This document shows positions 26,966 to 36,052 of a DNA stretch of 64,000 nt, piece after piece; the stretch's first letter is position 1; every line of letters starts with the position of its first letter. Under the pieces are notes generated by a model. That model searched no databases and had not been told where the DNA came from. It worked only from the letters and a program-made list of their open reading frames with translations. The stretch comes from Candidatus Parachristensenella avicola (GTDB lineage Bacteria > Bacillota > Clostridia > Christensenellales > UMGS416). The position numbers were made by a program, and so were the translations under genes. The stretch is from the NCBI GenBank assembly GCA_904420205.1, contig CAJFUN010000039.1, positions 1-64,000 of the forward strand, written 5' to 3'.

Positions 26966-28198
26966 TTATTGCCAGTCGCGCTCCAGCGTCTGCCGGATTA
27001 GTTCCACATACCGGCGCACTTTGTCCGGCGTATTGTGCAGCTCGTATACATCCCGCTGCGCGATCTCCAAGCAGCATCCCCGGGCTGCCCGGGCCGTCGC
27101 AGAAAAATGCCGGCGCACCTCGTCTTCATCCAGAGTCGAGCCTACGCCCAGCAGGTTCGGCGTCGGCTTTCTCAGGTAGACGATATCCCGCCCGGCAAGG
27201 CGTTCTCCCATATAATGCTCGTCGCACCAAGGTGAAATCGAGACTTTCGCCAGGTTTTTCACCTTGCTGAGGCAAGGCTCCCAGATTGCATGGACGGGCT
27301 CGCAGCAGCCATACGAAACCAGGCCAAAGCGCTCCATCACCCGCTGATAATAGGGGAACACCTGGCGCGCGTACAGCGCCGGCGATATGCCGCTCGTCTC
27401 CTGGGAATCCATGTAAAGCCACAGCTCGTCCAGGGAAGCCCCTTCTTTTTCATCTGGCAGCCGGTCCGTAAAGCAATAGCTCCCCTGGCAAAGGTGCTGG
27501 TCCCTGGCCGCCGATTGCAGCAGCCCGCGCTGCTGAAGCATCTCAAAGAACTTAAGATAGTCGGCGGTAAGCTGATCCATCATCTGCCCAAAGCGCTCCG
27601 GCGTATCAAACATGGCCAGATACATATCTTCCATGTTCATGATATGCACAATATCTTGGGTGGGGCAGCACACCAGGCTATAGCCCGCCGTCCGCACGGG
27701 CAGCAGGTCTCCGAAGACGTCTTGAAGCTGGCTGATCTCATCCTTCTCGGCCTGAGGGCTGGCCTCAAAGTCCGAGGGGCCCAGCAGGTGGAAGTCCTCA
27801 TCCAGATCCTTCAGGTAAGGGATAAAATGATGTCCTACACCGCTGGTTTCCTGACGCCTGACGGCAAGGCCAAAGGGCGTAAACCGCTGACGCCTTGCCA
27901 CCGTGTAATAAGCCGGCACCAGCGTATCATCGTCAAAGAGCTCATGGTTGACCATGTTGGCCAACAGCGTCCGCTCAATTTTACGCGCGTCCTCTCCCTG
28001 GCAGCGCATCAGCGGGGGCAGTACATCCTGCTCAAAGGTCCAAAGCTCGATCCGGATCATCGGCCGCGCACCTTTTTCAAAGCGTCCGTGCCGCTCCCAC
28101 TCGCCCCGCAGCTTTTCCATAGCCGGGCTGTGGGCCAGCTCCGCCTGCCGGGCCGCTAAGGCCCGCAGCCGTTCTCTATCCTGTTGGGATATTGTCAT
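26966..28198 (-). CDS. URO-D / cobalamin-methyltransferase-like TIM-barrel protein
   Basis: A 410-residue cytoplasmic protein of the uroporphyrinogen-decarboxylase superfamily. The C-terminal half shows the expected barrel pattern: FGLVSYGCCEPVHAIW, NLAKVSISPWCDEHYMGE, and DIVYLRKPTPN. In this superfamily true URO-D enzymes make coproporphyrinogen, while many relatives move methyl groups to corrinoid or other thiol carriers. The Cys-Cys in GYGCCEP and the divergence from HemE favour a methyltransferase-type role by inference. It follows a ROK-family gene by 22 bases, probably in one operon. Confidence 0.75.
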   Translation of the reverse strand: MTISQQDRERLRALAARQAELAHSPAMEKLRGEWERHGRFEKGARPMIRIELWTFEQDVLPPLMRCQGEDARKIERTLLANMVNHELFDDDTLVPAYYTVARRQRFTPFGLAVRRQETSGVGHHFIPYLKDLDEDFHLLGPSDFEASPQAEKDEISQLQDVFGDLLPVRTAGYSLVCCPTQDIVHIMNMEDMYLAMFDTPERFGQMMDQLTADYLKFFEMLQQRGLLQSAARDQHLCQGSYCFTDRLPDEKEGASLDELWLYMDSQETSGISPALYARQVFPYYQRVMERFGLVSYGCCEPVHAIWEPCLSKVKNLAKVSISPWCDEHYMGERLAGRDIVYLRKPTPNLLGVGSTLDEDEVRRHFSATARAARGCCLEIAQRDVYELHNTPDKVRRYVELIRQTLERDWQ

Positions 28199-28220
28199 GA
28201 TATACTCCTTTTTCTATGGG

Positions 28221-29075
28221 TCATGCTTCGCCGCCCGCCTGGTGCTGCCGGTAGGCAAACAGCCGCGCGCCCAGCGCAACAATGCGCTTGGGATCCTGCG
28301 GGCGTACAATCCTGCAGTCCTGCCAGATGTCCGGATAGGTGTAGGATTCGGCGGTCCGAAGCGCCGTCTCCATATAGCCTTTATAGGTGGCCGTGCTACC
28401 GCCCACCACCAATACCTCCGGGTTAAAGCTGTGCAGCACATCCACCAGCGCAAGGCCAAAATAGAAGCCGGCCTCTTCAATGATCGCCCGGGCCCAGCCC
28501 TCCTCCCGCTCCAATGCCGCCAAAAGCTCCTCAACCGGGCAGCCGGCCGCCTCGAGGATCGCATAACCTCCGGAAATTTTATCCAGCGCCCGGATCTCCC
28601 CGTGATAGGGATAGACATTGCTGCCCAGCTCGCCGGCCCAGCCGTGACGGCCGGACACAAACACGCCCTGATCTCGCACGCTCATGGCAAAACCCGAACC
28701 GGCCATGATGAGGGCCATGCTTTCACCGTTCGGATAAGCCTCGCTTTCCGCTACCATGGCCGCCTTTACGTCGTTGATGAAACTGCATGGGCAGCCTGGC
28801 CGGGCAAACAACGACGTCTTCATCCCCTCCAGCGCGCGCAAGTGGCTGCTGGCTAGCGTATCCCCTTCCACCAGCCCGACGGTGGCCATGCCAATCCCCT
28901 CGGGCTGATAGGGTAACCCATCGATGAAGGCGCTGATCTCCCGCACCAGATAATCGGGCGTTACATCCATGCCGGTGGGCACCGTTTTGTCGATATACCC
29001 GCCCTCCACCTGAGCGGTCATCAGCATTTTGGTGCATCCCTGGTCGACGCCGATCCAACGACTCAATCCTGCCAT
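28221..29075 (-). CDS. ROK family protein (sugar kinase-like)
   Basis: A 284-residue ROK (repressor/ORF/kinase) protein without DNA-binding domain, hence kinase-like. It has the N-terminal phosphate loop GVDQGCTKMLM, the central NDVKAAMVAES with catalytic Asp, and ALIMAGSGFAMSV. The ROK zinc-binding pattern (CXCGXXGC type) is absent; the corresponding region reads HGWAGELGSNVYPYHGE. This absence is unusual and may indicate a divergent subgroup. The likely substrate is a hexose or N-acetyl sugar. GGGAGGAACC precedes the ATG. Confidence 0.82.
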   Translation of the reverse strand: MAGLSRWIGVDQGCTKMLMTAQVEGGYIDKTVPTGMDVTPDYLVREISAFIDGLPYQPEGIGMATVGLVEGDTLASSHLRALEGMKTSLFARPGCPCSFINDVKAAMVAESEAYPNGESMALIMAGSGFAMSVRDQGVFVSGRHGWAGELGSNVYPYHGEIRALDKISGGYAILEAAGCPVEELLAALEREEGWARAIIEEAGFYFGLALVDVLHSFNPEVLVVGGSTATYKGYMETALRTAESYTYPDIWQDCRIVRPQDPKRIVALGARLFAYRQHQAGGEA

Positions 29076-29135
29076 TGGTTCCTCCCTTCCACGCTTTCGG
29101 CGCGTCAGTTATTATGCCCCTCCCGCTTGCCGCGG

Positions 29136-29164
29136 TTGACGGCGATCAAGCCCCGGCGTATAAT
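29136..29164 (+). promoter_or_regulatory. Promoter of the small XRE regulator
   Basis: -35 TTGACG (29136-29141), 17-base spacer, -10 TATAAT (29159-29164): close to the vegetative consensus, 28 bases before the start codon. Confidence 0.85.
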
Positions 29165-29191
29165 ACATCCACCGGCTTACAGGAGGGCATC

Positions 29192-29443
29192 ATGTACAAA
29201 AACAAAATACCCGGCCGCAATAACCTCTGCGGGCTTGCGATCCGCCGCCTTCGGGAGTCCCTGCCCGAAGGCGTATCCCAGCGTCAAATGGCCGATGATC
29301 TCCGGCTGCTGGGGCTGGAGCTGGACAAGAATGCGATTCAGCGTATCGAAAGCGGCCGGCGCTTTGTCACCGATATCGAACTCAAGGCCTTCGCCGCATA
29401 TTTTTCCGTAACGGCGGATCAGCTGCTAAAACCTATGAAATAA
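29192..29443 (+). CDS. XRE family HTH transcriptional regulator
   Basis: An 83-residue protein made almost wholly of a Cro/CI-type helix-turn-helix: IRRLRESLPEGVSQRQMADDL, then NAIQRIESGRRFVTDIELKAFAAYF split over the recognition and last helices, ending VTADQLLK. ATG 29192 follows CAGGAGGGC. It is a single-gene unit with its own consensus promoter and terminator, opposite to the ROK gene. Targets are unknown; control of the divergent ROK/URO-D-like operon is possible. Confidence 0.85.
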   Translation: MYKNKIPGRNNLCGLAIRRLRESLPEGVSQRQMADDLRLLGLELDKNAIQRIESGRRFVTDIELKAFAAYFSVTADQLLKPMK

Positions 29444-29453
29444 TCCGGCTGGG

Positions 29454-29477
29454 AATGGCGCATACGCGCCATTTTTT
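29454..29477 (+). terminator. Intrinsic terminator after XRE gene
   Basis: 8-bp stem AATGGCGC/GCGCCATT with loop ATAC, then TTTT and more T. Confidence 0.85.
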
Positions 29478-29484
29478 GTTTTTC

Positions 29485-31587
29485 CTATGCCTCCAGGCGG
29501 GCCTGAAGATCCCAGAGGTTTAGAAGCTTTTCCATCAGCTCCCGCTGGCCATAGTAGTAATGGTTGCTGGCCTCAAAACCCAGCCGGGAGTCGGCAGCCC
29601 GCAGCGCCATAAGCGCTTGAGTCGTCCGGCGCTCCTCCTCCAGCAGGGGCAGGAGGACCTCCTTTGGCGCGCCTGCATCCCGTGCCCGTACATACCGAAT
29701 CTGGTTCAGCGCGCTGGAAAAATGGCACAGGCAGGTATGCGCCATCCGCACAAACTCCTCAAAGGCTGCGCCGCCCTTTTCCCCCTCCAGCAGCGCAAGG
29801 CCTTGCCTCCACTTTTCGCAAAGCAAGCCAAACTGCCGTTCAAAAATGTCCTCCGGATAAATCGAACGCCAACCCTTTAAATCGTCATAGGGGAAACCGA
29901 TCATGGTGGCTTTCCAGCCCGTGGGTTCCGGATACAGCAGCGACATGGGCCCGTAATTCTGCGGTCCCAGATACAATACGCCCACGTCAAAGGGGAATTG
30001 CCGGAAAGCCTCGGAAAACAGCTGCTGAGCCCGGTTCACCAGACCGGCCTGCGCGCCATATTCCTCTTCAAGGAAGTCCTGAAGCGCTGATTCGCCGGCT
30101 TGCGCATCCAGCATGCGCGCGGCCAGCTTCAGCATGGGCGTAGGAGCGCCTCCCAGCGTCCAGCTGAGCATCACATGTTCGACGCCGCATGCCTTGAGCT
30201 GCCGCGCATGCTGGGCCACCAGATCGAATACCGGCAGATATGGAACCGCCGACATCTCCCACGAATTGTTGAACTGCACCTTGGCGCATGCAGGCAACCC
30301 AGCTTTCCGGGCCAGCTGCCACAGCCGCTGGGCCGGCTCCCCGGGGCCTGGGTTGGAGATGGTATAATCGATCACGCTGCCGCGAACGCCGCCCACATGG
30401 GTTGGCAGCCCCGTTTCGCTGGTGCACATTACGCTCTGCCCTTCGCTGAGCGCCGCCACCACCTGGCCGGCCCATTCCTCGTTCCATCCCCAGTTCCACG
30501 CAATACACCGAGCCTCGGGATTCGCCCGTCGCGCCCCCCGCGCCAGCAAATTATTCACCTCGGCTACTACCTCAGCCGGAGAACGGGCCGCGCAGGCTGG
30601 GCAGGTGGTATCTAGATTATGTGAGTAGCAATGCGTCAGATTCTCGCTCATGGTGATGGTAAAAAAGCCCGCCAACCCCGGCGCGCTGGAGAACAGCGCG
30701 TAAGCTGCATGCTCCAGATATGCCTTTACCTCGGCCCGGGAAGTGCACATGGCGGCCTCGTCTCCCTCAACATAGCCCTTTAGCTGCGGATAAGCGCGGA
30801 AGAAGGCCTCGTCCATGCACCTGGGCTCGTTCAGATAGAGATATACGCCGATCCCATACCGACCCGCCCGTTCTATCAGCGCACGAAGCCCTTCGATCCG
30901 CTTTTCCCAGCCGGATGAAAGCTCCGGCGCAAAGGGAAAGGGCGTCAGCTGATAGAGGATTCCCTGCAGCCAAATCCCGTTCACGCCTTGGGCCGCATAC
31001 TGTGCCAACAGCGCTTCCGGGTAGGGATCAATCTCCCGGTCCATCAGCGGGTCGCCATAAACTGCAAAATAGGAATAGACCATACGCAGACCGCCGCCAG
31101 CCACTGGATCCACTGGCTGGGCGGGGCCGTAAAAGGCGTCCAGAAAATCAAAGGCGTTCTCTCGATATTGGGGGAAAGACATGACCTTTTGGCCGACGGC
31201 CTGGGCCTGCCGGCGCCACTGCTCCGGAAGATCCTTCCATAGGGGCGGCTCCGTCTCCGGCTTCTGCCGGCCCAGTTTCACCCACATAAAGTCGTCTTCC
31301 TTTAGGATAAAATCAAGCTTCTTCCGGGTAATCCCCAAGAGCTCCGTTAATCCTTCATACGTCAGCAGGTGCCAATTGCTGCGGATCAATGTCAAATAGC
31401 CGCGGGACAGCCAACGCCCGTCGCAGGCGCCGCCGTCCAACCCCATCAGGCCGGCGGCCTCCTTTAGCTCCGCCTCGGGCGCCTGGAGCACCCGAGCCAG
31501 CCGAGCCACTGGCACCCGGTTCCAGTTCCGCCAGACGACAGCCAAACAGGGATGCGGAAAATGGGGCAAAGCAACCGAACGCATCAT
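29485..31587 (-). CDS. Large glycosidase-like TIM-barrel protein, distant DUF4838 relative
   Basis: A 700-residue cytoplasmic protein. Up to about residue 170 it has no recognised domain; then a barrel region (YSYFAVYGDPLMDREIDPY, IGVYLYLNEPRCMDE) and a segment with TTCPACAARSPAEV followed by WNWGWNEEW. The CPxCA cluster followed by a helix and an edge strand recalls the NPCQCPECA region of the DUF4838 proteins at 260-9088, suggesting a remote common fold. The last 200 residues are helical (LSWTLGGAPTPMLKLA onwards). It is probably a glycoside hydrolase, with unknown substrate. A terminator-separated single gene, with GGGGAGG before the ATG. Confidence 0.7.
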   Translation of the reverse strand: MMRSVALPHFPHPCLAVVWRNWNRVPVARLARVLQAPEAELKEAAGLMGLDGGACDGRWLSRGYLTLIRSNWHLLTYEGLTELLGITRKKLDFILKEDDFMWVKLGRQKPETEPPLWKDLPEQWRRQAQAVGQKVMSFPQYRENAFDFLDAFYGPAQPVDPVAGGGLRMVYSYFAVYGDPLMDREIDPYPEALLAQYAAQGVNGIWLQGILYQLTPFPFAPELSSGWEKRIEGLRALIERAGRYGIGVYLYLNEPRCMDEAFFRAYPQLKGYVEGDEAAMCTSRAEVKAYLEHAAYALFSSAPGLAGFFTITMSENLTHCYSHNLDTTCPACAARSPAEVVAEVNNLLARGARRANPEARCIAWNWGWNEEWAGQVVAALSEGQSVMCTSETGLPTHVGGVRGSVIDYTISNPGPGEPAQRLWQLARKAGLPACAKVQFNNSWEMSAVPYLPVFDLVAQHARQLKACGVEHVMLSWTLGGAPTPMLKLAARMLDAQAGESALQDFLEEEYGAQAGLVNRAQQLFSEAFRQFPFDVGVLYLGPQNYGPMSLLYPEPTGWKATMIGFPYDDLKGWRSIYPEDIFERQFGLLCEKWRQGLALLEGEKGGAAFEEFVRMAHTCLCHFSSALNQIRYVRARDAGAPKEVLLPLLEEERRTTQALMALRAADSRLGFEASNHYYYGQRELMEKLLNLWDLQARLEA

Positions 31588-31710
31588 ATACCTCCCCTCA
31601 TGGTTAGGATGCCCCTATTGTATCACAGCGGCAGCGTCCACCCTATGGAGAAATGCATCTTTTCTATCGTTTTCCTTGCTTTCGCCGCGCATCGGGGCTT
31701 TATGCAAAAT

Positions 31711-31733
31711 AAGAGGGCGCTTCCCGCCCTCTT
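31711..31733 (-). terminator. Intrinsic terminator after ppk
   Basis: 9-bp stem AAGAGGGCG/CGCCCTCTT (31711-31719 with 31725-31733), followed on the minus strand by ATTTTG. Confidence 0.75.
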
Positions 31734-31743
31734 TGTCGCTATT

Positions 31744-34086
31744 CTATTTATCGGGCCTCGGCAGGGGCGGATCGTCTTCCAAAATATCATCCCCGCCATC
31801 CTTCATGGTCCAGGTAGCCTCTCTGAAGAAGGCATCCAGCCGTCGCCGATCCTCCTCGCCTAGAGGCGCCGGCTCCATCGCCTGGCCCTGGGCCAGCCCA
31901 GCCTGCTCGGCCTCCGGAAAGGGCTGCGGGGGAGAGACCTCCTCGCTCTCCCGCTGAGCCTCTTGAGCTTTCGTCCGGTCCGGCACCGGCTGGGCGGCCT
32001 CCGGTTCCTCGCCGCTGCGCTGCAGTTGCGCATAGCACCACTTCTGGAAATCCAGCGGCGGCTGCCCCGGGCTGCGTACCCGACGGTAGTTTCCCTCAGC
32101 GTCCATCTCACGGGCCTTTTGGTTGTCGGCCAGGGCAGCCTCCAGCGTGCGGCGCACCTGCTCCCGCAGGGAAGGATCATCTATGGGGAAGCAGGTTTCC
32201 ACCCGGCGATCCAGGTTTCGGGGCATCCAATCCGCGCTGGAAAGGTATACCCGGTTCCGCCCACCATCAAAGAAATAGAAGATCCGGTGATGCTCCAGAT
32301 AGCGTCCTACGATGGATATGACCCGAATATTATCACTGATCCCTGGAATTCCCGGCCGGATGGCGCAGATACCCCGCACCACAAGATCCACCTTGACGCC
32401 TGCCTGAGAGGCTTCATACAGCCGCTCGATCACGCCGGGATCCAGCAGCGAATTGACTTTTGCTGCAATGCGGGCCGGACGGCCTTCCCGGGCATGGCGG
32501 ATCTCTGCATCGATCCGCTCATATAGAAAGCTTCGCAACCCCTTGGGCGCTACATGAAGGCGCTGGAAATGCGGCGGGCGGCTATAGCCGGTGATGAGGT
32601 TAAAGAGCTCCGTCGCATCCTCTCCCAGCTGGTCAGAGGCGGTAAATAGGCCCATGTCCGTATAAATTCGGGCGGTAGCATCGTTATAGTTGCCGGTGCC
32701 CCAATGCATATAGCGGCGCAGCGCGCCATTCTCCCGCCGCACCACCAGCAGCGCTTTACAGTGCACCTTCAGCGCTGGCAAGCCATAGATCACGTGGCAT
32801 CCCGCCTGTTCCAACACCCTGGCCCAGCCAATGTTGTTTTCTTCGTCAAAGCGGGCTTTAAGCTCCACCAGCACGGTAACCTGTTTGCCGTTGCCCGCCG
32901 CCTCCACCAGCGCCTCCACCACCGGCGAATTGCGGCTTACCCGGTATAGCGTCTGCTTGATGGCAAGCACCTGGGGATCCTGAGCGGCGCTGCGCAGCAG
33001 GGTCAGCACGGGATCGAAACTTTGGTAGGGGTGGTGCACCAGCACGTCGCCGCGGGCGATAACGTCGAAGATGCTCTCTCCTTCAGGGAAATCCGCTACC
33101 GGCAGGGGCGGTTGCTTGGGATACTTTAGATGAGGGGCATCCACCTGGCCGCCCAGCTTGGAGAAGGCCGTCAGATCCAGCAGTCCCGGCTGGGGGAAGA
33201 GGTCGCGCTTGCGCATGCCCAGCTTGGAGATCATGAAGTCAAGCAGCCAGGGATCTGCCTGCCGCCCGGCAAAAGAGATCCCCCACTCCAGCCGCACGGG
33301 GCTGCCCCAGCGCCGCTTTTTGATGGACTTCTCAATTTCGCTCATCAGGTCCTCAGCGTCGTCATCGATAGTCAGATCGCTGTCCCTTGTCAGGCGCATC
33401 AGCAGCGTACCCGCTACTTTATATTTATCAAAGAGCTTGGGCAGCATCATCTCAATGACGTCCTCCAGCATGACGAACAGCGCATGGCCGTCGCTGCCGC
33501 TGGGCACGCGAACCCACCGATCCAGATTGCTGGGCACCTGTACCATCGCCACCTTGGGCAGCCCGCGGCCCAGCTTCTCCCGGCTTTCTTTCTTGGTCAG
33601 AAGCCGCACCGCCACGTACAACCGGCGGCCGGAAAGATAGGGCAGCGGCCGTTCCGGATCCAGCGCGATTGGCGTCAGCACGGGAAAAACCTGCTTTTTG
33701 TAAAAATCTTTCACATAATCCCGCTGTGTTCCCGTCAGGTCGCGGCAGGAAGCGATCTCAATCCCCTCGCCCTCCAAGAGCCTGATGAGCTCCCGCCCAC
33801 AGGCGTACTGCTGCTCGTTAAGCTCATGGGCGGAAATGGCCACCTGCTTGAGCTGCTCTTTGGGCGTCAGGCCCGCAGGGTCGGGATGGGTATAGTTGGC
33901 TGCGATCTGCTGCTTCAGCCCAGCCACGCGCACCATATAGAATTCATCCAAATTGGAGGCTGTAATGCCCAAGAAATTGCACCGCTCCAATAGCGGGTTG
34001 CGGGGGTCGTTGGCTTCCTCCAGCACCCGTCGGTCGAAATTGAGCCATGACAGTTCCCGGTTTATCAATAACGCCGGATCCAGCAT
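31744..34086 (-). CDS. ppk1: Polyphosphate kinase 1
   Basis: 780 residues. It makes inorganic polyphosphate from ATP via a phosphohistidine. N domain: NRELSWLNFDRRVLEEA. The catalytic core has FDEENNIGWARVLEQAGCHVIYG and MHWGTGNYNDATARIYTD, whose His is the expected autophosphorylated residue; later comes GRYLEHHRIFYFFDGG with a second conserved His region. Beyond the usual end (about residue 690) there is a further tail of about 90 residues, rich in Glu, Pro and Gln, not part of the enzyme family fold. ATG 34086 is chosen because AAAGGAGC precedes it and the family starts there. Transcribed alone from an extended -10. Confidence 0.95.
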   Translation of the reverse strand: MLDPALLINRELSWLNFDRRVLEEANDPRNPLLERCNFLGITASNLDEFYMVRVAGLKQQIAANYTHPDPAGLTPKEQLKQVAISAHELNEQQYACGRELIRLLEGEGIEIASCRDLTGTQRDYVKDFYKKQVFPVLTPIALDPERPLPYLSGRRLYVAVRLLTKKESREKLGRGLPKVAMVQVPSNLDRWVRVPSGSDGHALFVMLEDVIEMMLPKLFDKYKVAGTLLMRLTRDSDLTIDDDAEDLMSEIEKSIKKRRWGSPVRLEWGISFAGRQADPWLLDFMISKLGMRKRDLFPQPGLLDLTAFSKLGGQVDAPHLKYPKQPPLPVADFPEGESIFDVIARGDVLVHHPYQSFDPVLTLLRSAAQDPQVLAIKQTLYRVSRNSPVVEALVEAAGNGKQVTVLVELKARFDEENNIGWARVLEQAGCHVIYGLPALKVHCKALLVVRRENGALRRYMHWGTGNYNDATARIYTDMGLFTASDQLGEDATELFNLITGYSRPPHFQRLHVAPKGLRSFLYERIDAEIRHAREGRPARIAAKVNSLLDPGVIERLYEASQAGVKVDLVVRGICAIRPGIPGISDNIRVISIVGRYLEHHRIFYFFDGGRNRVYLSSADWMPRNLDRRVETCFPIDDPSLREQVRRTLEAALADNQKAREMDAEGNYRRVRSPGQPPLDFQKWCYAQLQRSGEEPEAAQPVPDRTKAQEAQRESEEVSPPQPFPEAEQAGLAQGQAMEPAPLGEEDRRRLDAFFREATWTMKDGGDDILEDDPPLPRPDK

Positions 34087-34135
34087 GAACGACGCTCCTT
34101 TCTGCTTTGCCGCAGCCATGCGGCCAGTTTTTCTC

Positions 34136-34144
34136 ATTATAGCA
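34136..34144 (-). promoter_or_regulatory. Extended -10 promoter of ppk1
   Basis: On the minus strand TGCTATAAT, about 50 bases before the ATG at 34086. The -35 is poor, as expected for an extended -10. Confidence 0.55.
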
Positions 34145-34219
34145 TACTTTCCCCTGTTTCCCCACCGCTTGCGCCCGGTGATTTATGTAAAATTTCCCAT
34201 GTCTTAAAGGTAAAATGAA

Positions 34220-34243
34220 AAGCCGCGGTTTGTACCGCGGCTT
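34220..34243 (-). terminator. Intrinsic terminator of the iron-transport operon
   Basis: 10-bp stem AAGCCGCGGT/ACCGCGGCTT with loop TTGT, starting at the stop codon of the ATPase gene; TTTTCATTTT follows on the minus strand. Confidence 0.8.
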
Positions 34244-35015
34244 ACTCTTTTACCCGTTCGGGCGCTTCAAACAAGACTCGATCCCGTCCCCGGCCATCGC
34301 GCAGAGCCAGCGCGCGCACGGTAAAAGCCCGCTCGATCGCCGGCAAAAGCGCCCTGCCATCCCCCTGGGCGGTAATTCGGCCCTCCTCCAACAGGCAAAT
34401 CCGGCCGCCCAGCTCCAGCGCATGGGTCAGATCATGCATCACCACCACCAGCGTTTTGCCCTCATCGCTGAGCGTCCGGATCAAGGCCAGCATCTCCAGC
34501 TGATGGCCAATGTCCAAATAGGTGGCCGGTTCATCCAGCAGCAAAAGGTCTGCCTGCTGGGCCAGCAGCATAGCCAGATAGACCCGCTGGCGTTCGCCCC
34601 CGGACAGGGTTTGCAGGGGCCTGTCGGTCAGACCTTCCGCGCCCACGCGCTCCAGCGCCTGGCGGGCCGCCTGTTGGTCCTGCTGGGTAAGCGTACGGGG
34701 AAAGGCCAAGTAAGGATACCTTCCATGCATCACAAGCTGGCCTGCCGTGAGCGCAGGAACGGACCGCATCTGGGGGAGCAGAGCCACCCGCCGGGCCCAC
34801 TGCCGGGGCGTATACCGGGCCGCCTCCCGCCCTTCGAGCCATATCCCGCCTGTCAGCGGGGAAAGCAGCCCTGCCATGGCTCGCAGCAGGGTGCTTTTGC
34901 CGCTGCCATTGGGCCCAATCAGCACGGTCAGACTTCCCCGCGTCAATCGCAGGTCAATATGGTGAATCGCCGGGCGCCCCCGGTAACCGGCGCTTACGTC
35001 CCGAAGCTCCATCAT
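34242..35015 (-). CDS. ABC transporter ATP-binding protein, FecE/FhuC type
   Basis: 257 residues. Walker A GPNGSGKSTL, Q loop region, signature LSGGERQRVYLAML, Walker B LLLLDEPATYLDIGHQ, and switch VMHDLTHAL: the layout of iron-siderophore/haem/cobalamin importer ATPases. ATG 35015 (or 35012) overlaps the permease stop codon (ATGATG/TGA), with GGGAGG upstream. It powers the permease and lipoprotein encoded before it. The metal or chelate is not named by sequence; the reductase in the same operon suggests iron or an iron-siroheme-related need by inference. Confidence 0.92.
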   Translation of the reverse strand: MMELRDVSAGYRGRPAIHHIDLRLTRGSLTVLIGPNGSGKSTLLRAMAGLLSPLTGGIWLEGREAARYTPRQWARRVALLPQMRSVPALTAGQLVMHGRYPYLAFPRTLTQQDQQAARQALERVGAEGLTDRPLQTLSGGERQRVYLAMLLAQQADLLLLDEPATYLDIGHQLEMLALIRTLSDEGKTLVVVMHDLTHALELGGRICLLEEGRITAQGDGRALLPAIERAFTVRALALRDGRGRDRVLFEAPERVKE

Positions 35016-36052
35016 CCGAAGGGCGCCTCCCTTCTTTTCAGCAGCAGCCACAGGAAAAAGGGGCCGCCTAAGGCTGACATGACGATTCCGACCGGCAGCT
35101 CGTAGGGCGCAAAGAGCAGCCGTGCGACCAGATCGCAAGCCAGGGCAAACGCCGCCCCCGCCAGGGCGCACAGCGGCAGCTGGTAGCGCGCGTCGGGTCC
35201 CACCAGGAAGCGGACTGCATGGGGGGTAACCAGCCCCACAAATCCCACCAAACCGGCTAGGCTGACGGCGCTTCCGGCCAGAAGGGCTGCCAACATAAGA
35301 AAGACGAACCGCATCAGCCCCGTCCGCATGCCCAATGACCGCGCCGTTTCATCACCCAGCGACAGCACGTTTAAGTCATATCCTAGGATCCAGGCTGCCA
35401 GGATACCCCCGGATACGGTAAAGAGGCAGGGGGTGATGCGGGCCATCGACATGCCCGAGAAGCCGCCGATCATAAAGTCCATCCTGCCTGCCTGAATTTC
35501 CGGATACAACGTCAGAAGGGTGTCGGTCGCCGCGCCTAAGATGGTGGATACCGCGACGCCCGCCAATACCAGCGTCATGCGCCCCGCTCCGCTGTGTAGC
35601 GCCAGCAGATAGACTGTCAACGCCGCCAATAACGCGCCAATAAAAGCCGCCAACGGTGCCCAGCGGGTTAGATGCGGAAAAAAGGCGGAAAGCGCCAGCA
35701 CGGAAAGCCCGGCGCCCGCATTGACGCCCATGATATTGGGGCCCGCTAAACCGTTGCCCAACACGGCCTGCAAAAGCGCGCCGGCCACAGCCAGCGCGCC
35801 GCCTGCCAGCGCCGCACCCAGCACACGGGGCCAGCGTACCAGCGTCAAGATCTGGCGCGCTGTCTCCGGCGCTTCGCCCCCGGTAGCAACAGCCCACTGC
35901 TGCGCCGGCGGGATGGGTACCGCGCCCAGCCCCAGGCTCATCATGACCAGCGCCGCAAGCCCCAATCCCGTTAAACTGAATGCCAGCGTCCGCTTCAGAG
36001 CCGCCCGCTTATTGCCCGTCATCGGAATAGAGGATTTCATACAGCGTCTCAT
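35012..36052 (-). CDS. FecCD-type ABC transporter permease
   Basis: Up to 346 residues with about ten hydrophobic segments. FecCD features: LALPRVLGAALAGGALAVAGALLQ-type text (here RWPRVLGAALAGG), NPLA-equivalent GPNIMGVNAG, and late GLVGFVGLVTPHAVRFLVG, the motif that contacts the ATPase. The start is not settled: ATG at 36052, 36040 or 36022 all lie within the end of the binding-protein gene and none has a strong ribosome site, which suggests coupled translation. A single subunit probably dimerises. Confidence 0.92.
   Translation of the reverse strand: MRRCMKSSIPMTGNKRAALKRTLAFSLTGLGLAALVMMSLGLGAVPIPPAQQWAVATGGEAPETARQILTLVRWPRVLGAALAGGALAVAGALLQAVLGNGLAGPNIMGVNAGAGLSVLALSAFFPHLTRWAPLAAFIGALLAALTVYLLALHSGAGRMTLVLAGVAVSTILGAATDTLLTLYPEIQAGRMDFMIGGFSGMSMARITPCLFTVSGGILAAWILGYDLNVLSLGDETARSLGMRTGLMRFVFLMLAALLAGSAVSLAGLVGFVGLVTPHAVRFLVGPDARYQLPLCALAGAAFALACDLVARLLFAPYELPVGIVMSALGGPFFLWLLLKRREAPFG

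Noticed and set aside
34242-35171. Longer N-terminus of the ABC ATPase up to 35171
   Set aside because: The extra 52 residues lie in the permease gene in another frame and have no family similarity; ATG 35015 couples to the permease stop.
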